Shown: positions 1 to 5,391 of the stretch, piece after piece
Numbering within the stretch: position 1 is the first letter of the stretch
Layout of the letters: each line of letters begins with the position of its first letter
The notes under the pieces: generated by a model
Told to the model about the DNA's origin: nothing
Databases searched by the model: none
Seen by the model: only the letters and a program-made list of their open reading frames with translations
NCBI GenBank assembly: GCA_045601525.1
Contig: JAZRZR010000041.1
Location: forward strand, 1-5,391
Direction: 5' to 3'
DNA: 5,391 nucleotides
DNA from: SIG565 sp045601525
GTDB lineage: Bacteria; Bacillota; Clostridia; Oscillospirales; Acutalibacteraceae
Position numbers and translations under genes: made by a program

Positions 1-31
1 TTACTGTTAAAAATAATATAACGGTGATAAG

Positions 32-1519
32 ATGAATAGAGAATTGCGCACTTTTGAAAATCAAAAATTATCTAAATGTTTAGAAGAAAATATAAATCTC
101 TTTAATAAAATCTTTGAAAAAGATGCTGTTTTCCGTATGAGAAAAATAAATGTGAGCGGGGAAGAACAGTTTACTTGCATTGTTATGTTTGTCGACGGAA
201 TGGTTAATTCTCAAATTATTAATGAATCAATCATTAAGGCATTAATTGAAAACAAGATAAAAAACACTCAAAAAGATTTAATAGAATATGCAGAGCACCA
301 ATTGCTATACGCTAATGAAATTTCCAAAACGAATATTGTTTCAGATGTTTTATCAGGTATCCTTTACGGAGATACAGCGCTGATAATCGATGGGTGCGAC
401 TCTGCCTTAGTAATCAACACAAAGGGGTGGCGAACAAGAGGAATTTCAGAGCCTGAAGATGAGAGGGTTTTATCGGGTCCCCGTGAGGGTTTTGATGAGG
501 CACTGATGCTAAATCTTGCTATGCTACGACGGAAACTACCGACACCCGATTTATGTGTTGAGATGCTAAAGTGCGGAAGAAAGACCGATACAAAAATATT
601 TGTTTGTTATATTGATTCCTTGGTAAAGCAAGAAAATGTAGAAAAAATTAAAAGGGAAATTTCGAAAATTGATATTGATGGAATTCTTGATAGCAATTAT
701 CTAGATGAATTAATAAATAAAAACAAAATTTCACTTTTCAAAACTATGGGAACCACCGAAAGACCCGATGTGGTTGTTGCGAAACTTTTAGAGGGAAGAA
801 TAGCAATAATGGTTGATGGCACTCCTGTAGTCATAACGGTGCCGTATTTGTATGCCGAAAATTTTCAATCCGATGATGATTATTATCAAAATTTTTTAGT
901 GGCAGGAATAGGGCGGACGCTTCGCTATATTTCTTATTATTTATCAATATGCTTACCAGCGCTTTATATTGCCTTGTCGGTATTTAATCCGCAACTTTTA
1001 CCTACTAATTTTTTGCGTACAATTTCTGAATCAAGGGCTGATATACCGTTTTCTACCTTTGGTGAATGCTTGGTTTTGGTTTTAATATTTGAAATACTAA
1101 AAGAGGTAGGCATCAGAATGCAACAAAGTGTGGGGCATGCAATGAGTATTGTTGGCGGTCTTGTGGTAGGTCAAGCGGCCGTTGAGGCAAATATTGTAAG
1201 TGCTCCTTTGCTTATTATAACTGCTTTTTCAGGAATCACAGGGCTTATGGTCCCTCGATTAAAGGGCGCAAATTTTTATTGCAAAATTATATTATTGATT
1301 TTTTCATCAATTCTTGGACTTTTCGGTTTTTTTATCGGCTTAACGCTTATACAAGTTCATCTATATTCACTCGATAGTTTAGATGTTAATTATACAACAC
1401 TTGGTTATAAGTTTCAAAAAACAAGCCTTAAAGACACTTTTGTAAGAACGGCTTGGAATCATATGAAAAACAGGCCGTCTTCGTTAACGGCAAATTTAAG
1501 GCGTTTAAGGAAAAGATAA
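32..1519 (+). CDS. Spore germinant receptor A subunit (GerA/SpoVAF family)
   Basis: This is the A subunit of a Ger-type germinant receptor, which acts in the spore inner membrane with B and C subunits to sense small-molecule germinants. The 495-aa length is normal for the family. A soluble N-terminal part (about 1-285) carries family hallmarks: EPEDERVLSGPREGFDE near 140-156, RRKLPTPDLCVEMLKCGRK at 166-184, and EGRIAIMVDGTP at 254-265. The C-terminal part holds membrane segments near 297-318, 343-357, 371-405 and 416-445, with the conserved ESRADIPFSTFGE (333-345) between the first two. The tail has the typical aromatic/RP ending (WNHMKNRP, 475-482). The ATG follows a weak GGTGAT ribosome site, and an in-frame TAA at 14-16 rules out a much longer start. 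It is the first gene of an A-C-B operon, with 1 nt between its stop and the next start. SpoVAF is a related paralogue, but the adjacent B and C genes favour a true receptor subunit. The germinant cannot be predicted from sequence. Confidence 0.95.
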   Translation: MNRELRTFENQKLSKCLEENINLFNKIFEKDAVFRMRKINVSGEEQFTCIVMFVDGMVNSQIINESIIKALIENKIKNTQKDLIEYAEHQLLYANEISKTNIVSDVLSGILYGDTALIIDGCDSALVINTKGWRTRGISEPEDERVLSGPREGFDEALMLNLAMLRRKLPTPDLCVEMLKCGRKTDTKIFVCYIDSLVKQENVEKIKREISKIDIDGILDSNYLDELINKNKISLFKTMGTTERPDVVVAKLLEGRIAIMVDGTPVVITVPYLYAENFQSDDDYYQNFLVAGIGRTLRYISYYLSICLPALYIALSVFNPQLLPTNFLRTISESRADIPFSTFGECLVLVLIFEILKEVGIRMQQSVGHAMSIVGGLVVGQAAVEANIVSAPLLIITAFSGITGLMVPRLKGANFYCKIILLIFSSILGLFGFFIGLTLIQVHLYSLDSLDVNYTTLGYKFQKTSLKDTFVRTAWNHMKNRPSSLTANLRRLRKR

Positions 1520-1520
1520 T

Positions 1521-2126
1521 ATGAAGAAAATTATTATACCTTTGCTTATAATTTTATGCTTATGCTCTTGCAATTTACCGAGTGATTATACTGAGCCCGA
1601 GCAAAGGGCAATTGTAACTGTAATGGGGCTTGAAAATGAATTTGAGGATATAAATATATATATTCAACTATATAACGGAGAGGTCTATTCGCAAACGGGT
1701 AACAATATCGAAAATGCTCTCGAAAATCTTCAGAATATTATTGAGGGGGAATTGTTATTTAGTCAATGCTCAGCAATATTTATTGATAAGGCATTATACA
1801 GCAATCAAATAAAAGATATTTTAGAGTTTTGTATTAAAAACAATGAAATTTCCCTTTCGGTTAAACTTATCAATTGTGATGTGCGTAGACTTTTTGACGG
1901 CGAAGAAAAAAGAATAGGGGAAACCCTTTATAATAAAATGAATTATTCCTGGAAAAAGAGTCAAGCAACAAAACTCGGTAGCTGTTTTGAAATAATAGAT
2001 AGAGAAGAATATTTTTTATTAGATTTAGAAATTGTAGAAAACGAGTTGGCAATTAGCGGCGTTTGTCGTTATGAAAAAAACCGTTTTAGCGGGGAATATC
2101 CAATTTCCTCCATCGCTCAAAATTGA
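1521..2126 (+). CDS. Short Ger(x)C-type germinant receptor lipoprotein
   Basis: This is the C subunit of the receptor, a lipoprotein expected on the outer face of the spore inner membrane. A signal peptide (MKK, then a hydrophobic stretch at 4-16) ends in LCSC, giving a probable lipidated Cys17; Cys at position -2 is a little unusual. The segment after it (YTEPEQRAIVTVMGLE, 23-38) matches the start of mature GerC proteins. A region resembling the second domain follows, ending in ELAISGVCRYEKNRFSGEYP (175-194), which resembles the GerC motif where a strand pair closes that domain. Known GerC proteins run to roughly 350-400 aa with three domains; this one stops at 201 aa, so the third domain (the main part of the Spore_GerAC family) is absent. 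The start lies 1 nt after the A gene, with AAGGAAAA upstream at 1507-1514. The stop is 16 nt before the B gene, leaving no room for a decayed remainder. I infer a naturally short form, but a truncated gene cannot be excluded. Confidence 0.85.
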   Translation: MKKIIIPLLIILCLCSCNLPSDYTEPEQRAIVTVMGLENEFEDINIYIQLYNGEVYSQTGNNIENALENLQNIIEGELLFSQCSAIFIDKALYSNQIKDILEFCIKNNEISLSVKLINCDVRRLFDGEEKRIGETLYNKMNYSWKKSQATKLGSCFEIIDREEYFLLDLEIVENELAISGVCRYEKNRFSGEYPISSIAQN

Positions 2127-2129
2127 ATT

Positions 2130-2134
2130 AAAGG
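2130..2134 (+). promoter_or_regulatory. Ribosome binding site deciding the B-subunit start
   Basis: AAAGG followed by 8 nt and then ATG 2143. It lies just after the C-gene stop, supports initiation at 2143 rather than at the upstream in-frame ATG 2071, and fits cotranslation along the operon. Confidence 0.7.
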
Positions 2135-2142
2135 AAAATAAA

Positions 2143-3201
2143 ATGACAGAAAAAAACATTACTTTACGACACACCGTTTGCATTATTTCGATTTTTTTGA
2201 TAGGAAATATGCTCATTGGGTTTCCAAAGGGTGAGGGACAACATCAAGGCCTCTACGGATATTTGATATGCGTATTATATGGAGTGTTGCTGTCGCTTCT
2301 TTATCTCTATATAGAAAAACACAAGGGTTTTAATTCTCTCAAGCCCTTGTGTGTGTCAAATAAAAAAATAATTAATCAGCTTATTCTTGTTTTATTTATT
2401 CTTTTCTGTATAGTATCGTTTTGTATTGCCTGTCGCGACTATGTATTTTTAGTTGATACTGTTCGTCTTCCCGAAACACCAAAATGGATTATAACTATGG
2501 TTTTCTTAGCCTTGGTGAGCCTGTTGGCATTAGTGAAAAACAGGGTAATTTATATGCTTGGCTTAGTATCCTTTATTTTCACAATTATAGCCGTCTTGTT
2601 TATGTTCATAACATCGGTTGATAATATGAGTTTTGAAATATTGAAAACATCATTATCCTTTGATTTTGGTGCCACCTTTAAGCAATCATTAACCTTTTTT
2701 ATACACAGCTTTGGTCAGGTGCCGATTGTTTTGTTGTTAATAGGTAAATCAAAAAGAGAAAACCTTAAAAAAATGCATTTGTTTGGAATTTTATTTGCAG
2801 GCGCTATTTTTTTAATCTGCTTGTTTAATGTTCTTAGTGTTTTAAGTGCAGGAATTATTGATAAAATAAATTTCCCGTATTCAACAGTAACCGCAATAAC
2901 CGCCTTTGGCAAGAATTCAGGTAGGCATGACGGTTTTACCTATTATATATATTTCATTTGCACTGCAATCAAATCAGCCATAATTTTGAAAGTAGCGATA
3001 AAATTATTACAGCCGTATAGCCAAAATCTTAAATATTTAGTTGTGTTTTGCTTTGTTTTCATATCATTCTTTTTTGCGCTGAATAATACTGCCAATAAAG
3101 TGTTACAAAGCGATGCTCTTAACTTTATCTTATTGGTCTTTGAAATTTGCTTCCCGCTTATTTTTCTGTTTTCAAAAAAAGACCTTAAACACCAAGTATA
3201 G
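2143..3201 (+). CDS. Spore germinant receptor B subunit (GerB-type permease)
   Basis: This is the integral membrane B subunit of the receptor, belonging to the spore permease family within the amino acid-polyamine-organocation transporter fold and thought to contribute to germinant binding. The 352-aa product has about ten hydrophobic segments, near 10-28, 38-58, 78-98, 114-131, 136-157, 181-200, 213-236, 266-285, 297-314 and 325-344, as in the family. Family-like features include the LPETPKW turn (109-115) before the fourth segment, HSFGQVP (188-194) and GRHDGFTYYIYF (260-271). I chose ATG 2143 because AAAGG lies 8 nt upstream (2130-2134) and the product starts with a short polar segment before the first helix. 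The in-frame ATG at 2071 would add 24 residues inside the C gene without a ribosome site. It is third in the operon, 16 nt after the C gene. Its last 17 bp overlap the end of the convergent gene on the other strand. Confidence 0.94.
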   Translation: MTEKNITLRHTVCIISIFLIGNMLIGFPKGEGQHQGLYGYLICVLYGVLLSLLYLYIEKHKGFNSLKPLCVSNKKIINQLILVLFILFCIVSFCIACRDYVFLVDTVRLPETPKWIITMVFLALVSLLALVKNRVIYMLGLVSFIFTIIAVLFMFITSVDNMSFEILKTSLSFDFGATFKQSLTFFIHSFGQVPIVLLLIGKSKRENLKKMHLFGILFAGAIFLICLFNVLSVLSAGIIDKINFPYSTVTAITAFGKNSGRHDGFTYYIYFICTAIKSAIILKVAIKLLQPYSQNLKYLVVFCFVFISFFFALNNTANKVLQSDALNFILLVFEICFPLIFLFSKKDLKHQV

Positions 3202-4540
3202 CATCATACTGCTCGGCCAAAGCATTCCAGGTAACAGGTCCTACTGCACCGGTGGTGGGTATTCCATTAAGTCTTTGAAAAGCATATATTGCGTCTCTGG
3301 TTTCGGTGCCGAAAACGCCATCAACAGTAATATCGGGGATTTCAGCGTTGTTTTGCGCAATTGTAGATAAATATGTTTGAAAATCTCTTACATCGGGACC
3401 TGTTGCACCCAAGGTTAAAATATAACCGGGATATAGTTTAGCTGCTTGACCCTCATACCCTTCGGGTAAATCATTTAATATTGCACTATAGATTTCAATA
3501 ATTTTATTCCAAGTTTCTTCCTCAACAACACCTGTTGGTGATATACCGTACTCATTTTGAAAATTTATAACGGCGTTTCTTGTGGCCTCATCATACACAT
3601 TGGTTATAGGAAAAATATTAAGATTTGGGTTGAAATACGAAATTACATTTAGATAGTATTGAATAGTGGTAACTGTATATCCGGTCATACCAAGGCTTAA
3701 TTCGGTTGAGAATTGTGTTGTAACATCCTCATATGTAAGACCCTCGCTTACTAACTCACCAAGACGCCGCACTCCATTATAATATTCCTTGATTTTATAC
3801 CAGGTAGCCTTATCAACCTGACCTGTTACAGGCAGATTAAAAATGCGTTGAAAGGCTTCTACAGCTTCTTGGGTTTCAAAGTCGAAAATGCCGCCGCTCG
3901 TTGTTATTTTAGGTATGGCAGGATAGTTGTTAGAAATACGGTTTAGTTCTTGCTGAATGATTTTTACATCATTGCTGGCAGTTCCTATTATTAAAGGAGA
4001 ACCTGGGTAAGACTCTTCAATATCTTGCACCTTAGCATTTTCGATAATTGAAATATTTTCGCCGTAATAATTTTGCAAAATTTCATAAGGGGTAAGACCT
4101 TGGTTGGCAAGACTTACGGTACCCCATTGGGATAAACCTGCACAGGTTGAGGTGGTACCGTTGCAAAACTGAGAAAATAACGGTTGAATTTCACCCTCAC
4201 GCACTATATAGTCGTTAAAAATTTCATCAACTATTACCGAGATGTTTTCGAAAACCTCTCGGTTTTTTTGATAAGTTTGGTCAAATGCGGTAGTTGAAGT
4301 GATGTCAAAATCATAACCTTTTGACGGATACCACTCGGTGTAAATTCTATTTAGGGCAAAAGTGGTAATAGCATAAATGTTTGCTCTTAAGGCGTTTTCG
4401 GGCCAGGTTGGATATATTTCACCCGATGCAACGTTTTTCACATATTCAATAAATGGAACAGTAATATTTTCAGCGTTAGAATCAGGGGTGCCTAAATGAA
4501 CTGTAATATTAGTAGGAATATAAGGTATCAATAATGCCAT
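3185..4540 (-). CDS. SpoIID/LytB-domain protein with three peptidoglycan-binding repeats
   Basis: This 451-aa protein combines a SpoIID/LytB-like domain (about residues 25-165) with three PG_binding_1-type repeats (about 178-254, 281-351 and 369-447). SpoIID is a lytic transglycosylase of the engulfment machinery that cleaves denuded glycan strands. Here VASGEIYPTWPENALRA (37-53) aligns with the SpoIID segment holding the catalytic Glu, which would be Glu41. GLSQWG (135-140) and YEILQNYYG (152-160) match the conserved end of that domain, but the usual GHGVGMSQ is altered to TSTCAGLSQ, with Cys126 and Cys133 nearby. Each repeat ends in the typical AFQ...G.....TW pattern, as in DGVFGTETRDAIYAFQ (407-422). 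No signal peptide or membrane anchor is visible, unlike SpoIID itself, so it may act inside the mother cell, for example on the forming spore; that is inference. ATG 4540 is preferred because GAGGTG lies just upstream; a TTG at 4552 would overlap the preceding stop. It is the second gene of a two-gene unit. Enzymatic activity is unproven. Confidence 0.88.
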   Translation of the reverse strand: MALLIPYIPTNITVHLGTPDSNAENITVPFIEYVKNVASGEIYPTWPENALRANIYAITTFALNRIYTEWYPSKGYDFDITSTTAFDQTYQKNREVFENISVIVDEIFNDYIVREGEIQPLFSQFCNGTTSTCAGLSQWGTVSLANQGLTPYEILQNYYGENISIIENAKVQDIEESYPGSPLIIGTASNDVKIIQQELNRISNNYPAIPKITTSGGIFDFETQEAVEAFQRIFNLPVTGQVDKATWYKIKEYYNGVRRLGELVSEGLTYEDVTTQFSTELSLGMTGYTVTTIQYYLNVISYFNPNLNIFPITNVYDEATRNAVINFQNEYGISPTGVVEEETWNKIIEIYSAILNDLPEGYEGQAAKLYPGYILTLGATGPDVRDFQTYLSTIAQNNAEIPDITVDGVFGTETRDAIYAFQRLNGIPTTGAVGPVTWNALAEQYDAILGV

Positions 4541-4544
4541 ACTA

Positions 4545-4550
4545 CACCTC
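4545..4550 (-). promoter_or_regulatory. Ribosome binding site deciding the SpoIID-like start
   Basis: On the minus strand this reads GAGGTG, 4 nt before ATG 4540. It shares bases with the TGA stop of the upstream gene (4549-4551), which suggests translational coupling and argues against the TTG at 4552 as start, because that codon would lie upstream of the site. Confidence 0.65.
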
Positions 4551-4998
4551 AAAGATTATAGTCGTTTTCTAATACTATTGTTTGGCTTTCTTTGCCGTCA
4601 GCCACAGAAGTAAATAACATATCATAATTTTGTAAGGTGGTAATCCCCTCGTATATCGGTATGTTTTTAATTGTGGTTGTCACAAAACCATCTGCAGAAA
4701 TTATGATATTATATAAAGTGGTAGCTGCCGCCGATGAACTGCCGGGTGCATCGGTTAACTCCTTGTTTTTTGCATCTAATGCTAATGGTGGCGTTCTTCC
4801 GCTTTGGTCGGTCAGCATAGTTGTGATGGATGTATTTTTTGTATCAAAAACCTCCACTTTGGCTTTTTCGATAGGAAACGTACCTCTTGAATGAGTTACT
4901 TCAACAATTAACTGACCTTTTGCGTTTCTTATAGGGGTTGTTGAACGTGCACGGTAATTCATAAGCTCGTTTATGTAATCTTGAATACTTTTTTCCAT
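4549..4998 (-). CDS. Small protein with carboxypeptidase-regulatory/transthyretin-like domain
   Basis: The 149-aa product appears to be a single beta-sandwich domain of the carboxypeptidase-regulatory-like type. A short helical N-terminus (MEKSIQDYINELMNY) leads into GQLIVEVTHSRGTFPIEKAK (28-47) and VEVFDTKNTSITTMLTDQSG (48-67), the usual pattern of a variable-element strand followed by a T-D-x-x-G turn. A second half (YNIIISADGFVTTTIKNIPI, 96-115) has the familiar 'xxADGF' strand. Residues 77-93 form a polar Ala/Ser-rich loop. No signal peptide, catalytic residues or membrane segment are visible, so a structural or adaptor role, perhaps in the spore coat or wall, is inference only. ATG 4998 is preferred because AGGAG sits 8 nt upstream; a GTG at 5007 would overlap that site. 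The gene is 8 nt ahead of the SpoIID-like gene and is the likely first gene of that operon, so the two products may work together. Confidence 0.75.
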   Translation of the reverse strand: MEKSIQDYINELMNYRARSTTPIRNAKGQLIVEVTHSRGTFPIEKAKVEVFDTKNTSITTMLTDQSGRTPPLALDAKNKELTDAPGSSSAAATTLYNIIISADGFVTTTIKNIPIYEGITTLQNYDMLFTSVADGKESQTIVLENDYNL

Positions 4999-5006
4999 AA
5001 TAATCA

Positions 5007-5011
5007 CTCCT
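5007..5011 (-). promoter_or_regulatory. Ribosome binding site deciding the 149-aa gene start
   Basis: On the minus strand AGGAG is followed by 8 nt and then ATG 4998. The GTG at 5007 overlaps this motif and so cannot use it, which moves the start three codons downstream. Confidence 0.75.
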
Positions 5012-5017
5012 ATTTTT

Positions 5018-5025
5018 AATGTATG
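5018..5025 (-). promoter_or_regulatory. Possible sporulation sigma factor -10 box (SigE/SigK type)
   Basis: On the minus strand this reads CATACATT followed by A. It fits the mother-cell SigE -10 pattern CATACANT and also the SigK pattern CATANNNTA. No convincing -35 element is seen 14-17 nt upstream in the surrounding AT-rich sequence. The implied transcription start, near 5011, would leave a leader of only about 13 nt that begins at the ribosome site. The match may be chance in such AT-rich DNA, but late mother-cell control would suit the genes it precedes. Confidence 0.3.
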
Positions 5026-5056
5026 AATTAATCAATAAATTAAGAATAGAAAAAGA

Positions 5057-5088
5057 AAAAATCCTCGTACGCTAGTACGAGGATTTTT
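5057..5088 (-). terminator. Strong bidirectional intrinsic terminator hairpin
   Basis: A perfect 14-bp inverted repeat (AAAAATCCTCGTAC, 5057-5070, and its complement, 5075-5088) encloses a 4-nt GCTA loop. Read on the minus strand the stem is followed by a T-rich tract (TTTTTT C TTTTT through 5051), giving a good intrinsic terminator. Read on the plus strand the T run is only five bases, all within the stem. It lies just upstream of the 149-aa gene, so it most likely stops minus-strand transcription coming from the tRNA side and insulates the spore genes. No plus-strand gene ends here. Confidence 0.75.
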
Positions 5089-5164
5089 GGCTATGGGCTA
5101 CAAAAAAGATATTTTCGGCATTTTTGCGTATGAATTTGAACTCTCGTATAACCGTTCGTTTTTA
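5089..5164. other. Intergenic stretch without recognisable feature
   Basis: This stretch sits between the terminator hairpin and the hairpin array. I see no ribosome site, credible coding sequence, RNA gene or clear promoter. It may be the left flank of the repeat element, but no matching right-hand sequence is visible. Confidence 0.5.
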
Positions 5165-5333
5165 GTGATATTCCGTCTTCGACGGAGTGATATGTTTTGC
5201 TACGCAAAATGTGATATTGAAACCTACGGTTTCAGTGATATTATATTCGTCCCTAACGCCCGCAGGCATATCACTTGCGAAGCAAATATCACGCACCGAA
5301 GGTGCATATAACTCGCCGTAAGGCGAATATAAC
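5165..5333. repeat. Array of small hairpins separated by GTGATAT / ATATCAC motifs
   Basis: GTGATAT occurs at 5165-5171, 5187-5193, 5211-5217 and 5235-5241. Its inverse ATATCAC occurs at 5268-5274 and 5286-5292, and the variant ATATAAC at 5306-5312 and 5327-5333. Between neighbouring motifs lie short palindromes: 5172-5186 (6-bp stem), 5195-5209 (6 bp), 5218-5234 (7 bp), 5275-5285 (4 bp), 5293-5305 (5 bp) and 5313-5326 (5 bp). Loop cores are CTTCG or CTACG in the left half and CGAAG or CGTAAG in the right half, so right-half units are inverted copies of the left-half type. The four left motifs can pair in nested order with the four right ones, giving a ladder with opposed side hairpins. This looks like a non-coding repetitive element, either a non-autonomous mobile element or a structured RNA or DNA. 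Its function is unknown. Confidence 0.85.
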
Positions 5334-5334
5334 T

Positions 5335-5370
5335 GAAAACGACAAGTTTCTGTCGAAACTTGTCGTTTTC
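5335..5370 (-). terminator. Perfect 16-bp hairpin, likely terminator of the tRNA transcript
   Basis: GAAAACGACAAGTTTC (5335-5350) and its exact complement (5355-5370) enclose a 4-nt loop. It abuts the CCA end of the minus-strand tRNA with no spacer. On the minus strand the 3' arm ends in GTCGTTTTC, followed by AGTTATATT, so the U run is short and lies within the stem. Termination or 3'-processing protection is likely but not certain. It could also be the terminal structure of the neighbouring repeat array. Confidence 0.6.
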
Positions 5371-5391
5371 TGGCTGGGGTGGCAGGATTCG
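5371..5391 (-). tRNA. 3' end of a tRNA, probably tRNA-Gln (partial)
   Basis: On the minus strand the last bases read CGAATCCTGCCACCCCAGCCA. This is the end of a T loop (the CGAAT of TTCGAAT), a T-stem strand (CCTGC), an acceptor strand (CACCCCA), discriminator G and an encoded CCA. The implied 5' acceptor strand is TGGGGTG. A U1-A72 pair with this stem is characteristic of bacterial tRNA-Gln, so that identity is likely, but the anticodon lies outside the window. The 5' part continues beyond position 5391. Confidence 0.85.

Noticed and set aside
2071..2142. Longer start for the B subunit
   Set aside because: It lies inside the C gene without a ribosome site; ATG 2143 has AAAGG at proper spacing and gives a normal N-terminus.
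2100..2142. Frameshift in the C gene hiding a third domain
   Set aside because: The alternative frame leads straight into the B subunit, and there is no room for about 150 missing residues.
1870..2216. Minus-strand open frames opposite the C and B genes
   Set aside because: Short shadows of real plus-strand genes, lacking ribosome sites and recognisable content.
3113..3370. Plus-strand open frame across the convergent gene ends
   Set aside because: It overlaps the B-subunit end in another frame and the third peptidoglycan-binding repeat on the other strand; no start signal.
4637..4894. Plus-strand open frame opposite the 149-aa gene
   Set aside because: It is antisense to a better-supported gene with a good ribosome site and a recognisable fold; no independent support.
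5087..5311. Plus-strand open frame of 74 codons across the hairpin array
   Set aside because: It begins with TTG inside the terminator stem, has no ribosome site, and its sequence is built from the palindromic repeats, so it is an accidental open frame.
5165..5333. CRISPR array
   Set aside because: The repeated motif is only 7 bp, the intervals are palindromic and under 30 bp, and the second half is inverted; none of this fits CRISPR.
5008..5370. Riboswitch or T-box leader for the spore genes
   Set aside because: The strong terminator ends about 45 bp before the gene, but no T-box sequence or known riboswitch core is visible, and the array consists of repetitive mini-hairpins.

Overview
The window is AT-rich chromosomal DNA from an endospore-forming Firmicute. 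It is most likely a member of the Clostridia, possibly Oscillospiraceae-like; that finer placement is inference from codon use, gene style and the hairpin repeats, not a search. The two gene clusters are a spore germinant receptor and a SpoIID-type peptidoglycan protein.

Positions 32-3201 (+ strand) hold a compact three-gene operon for one Ger-type germinant receptor, in the order A subunit, C subunit, B subunit. The A subunit (GerA family, 495 aa) and the B subunit (spore permease family, 352 aa, start corrected to 2143) look complete. The C-subunit lipoprotein has only 201 aa, about half the usual length, and ends where the third domain of known GerC proteins would begin. The promoter of this operon lies upstream of the window.

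Positions 3185-4998 (- strand) hold a second, convergent two-gene unit. The upstream gene encodes a 149-aa protein with a transthyretin/carboxypeptidase-regulatory-like beta domain. The downstream gene encodes a 451-aa protein with an N-terminal SpoIID/LytB-like domain and three peptidoglycan-binding repeats. The two are 8 nt apart and probably cotranslated. The last 17 bp of the SpoIID-like gene overlap the end of the germinant receptor B gene, with no terminator between the operons.

Positions 5008-5370 contain no credible protein gene. They hold a short leader with a possible sporulation-type -10 box, a strong terminator hairpin (5057-5088), about 75 bases with nothing recognisable, and a striking array of small hairpins (5165-5333). 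The array is separated by GTGATAT in its left half and by ATATCAC or ATATAAC in its right half, so the whole array can fold as one nested ladder. A perfect 16-bp terminator-like hairpin (5335-5370) follows. The last 21 bases are the 3' end, including encoded CCA, of a minus-strand tRNA, probably tRNA-Gln, which runs out of the window.

Functionally, the receptor would sit in the spore inner membrane and sense germinants. The SpoIID-like protein is a candidate cortex or spore-wall binding or processing factor. A functional link between the two units is suggested only by proximity and by their shared spore theme.
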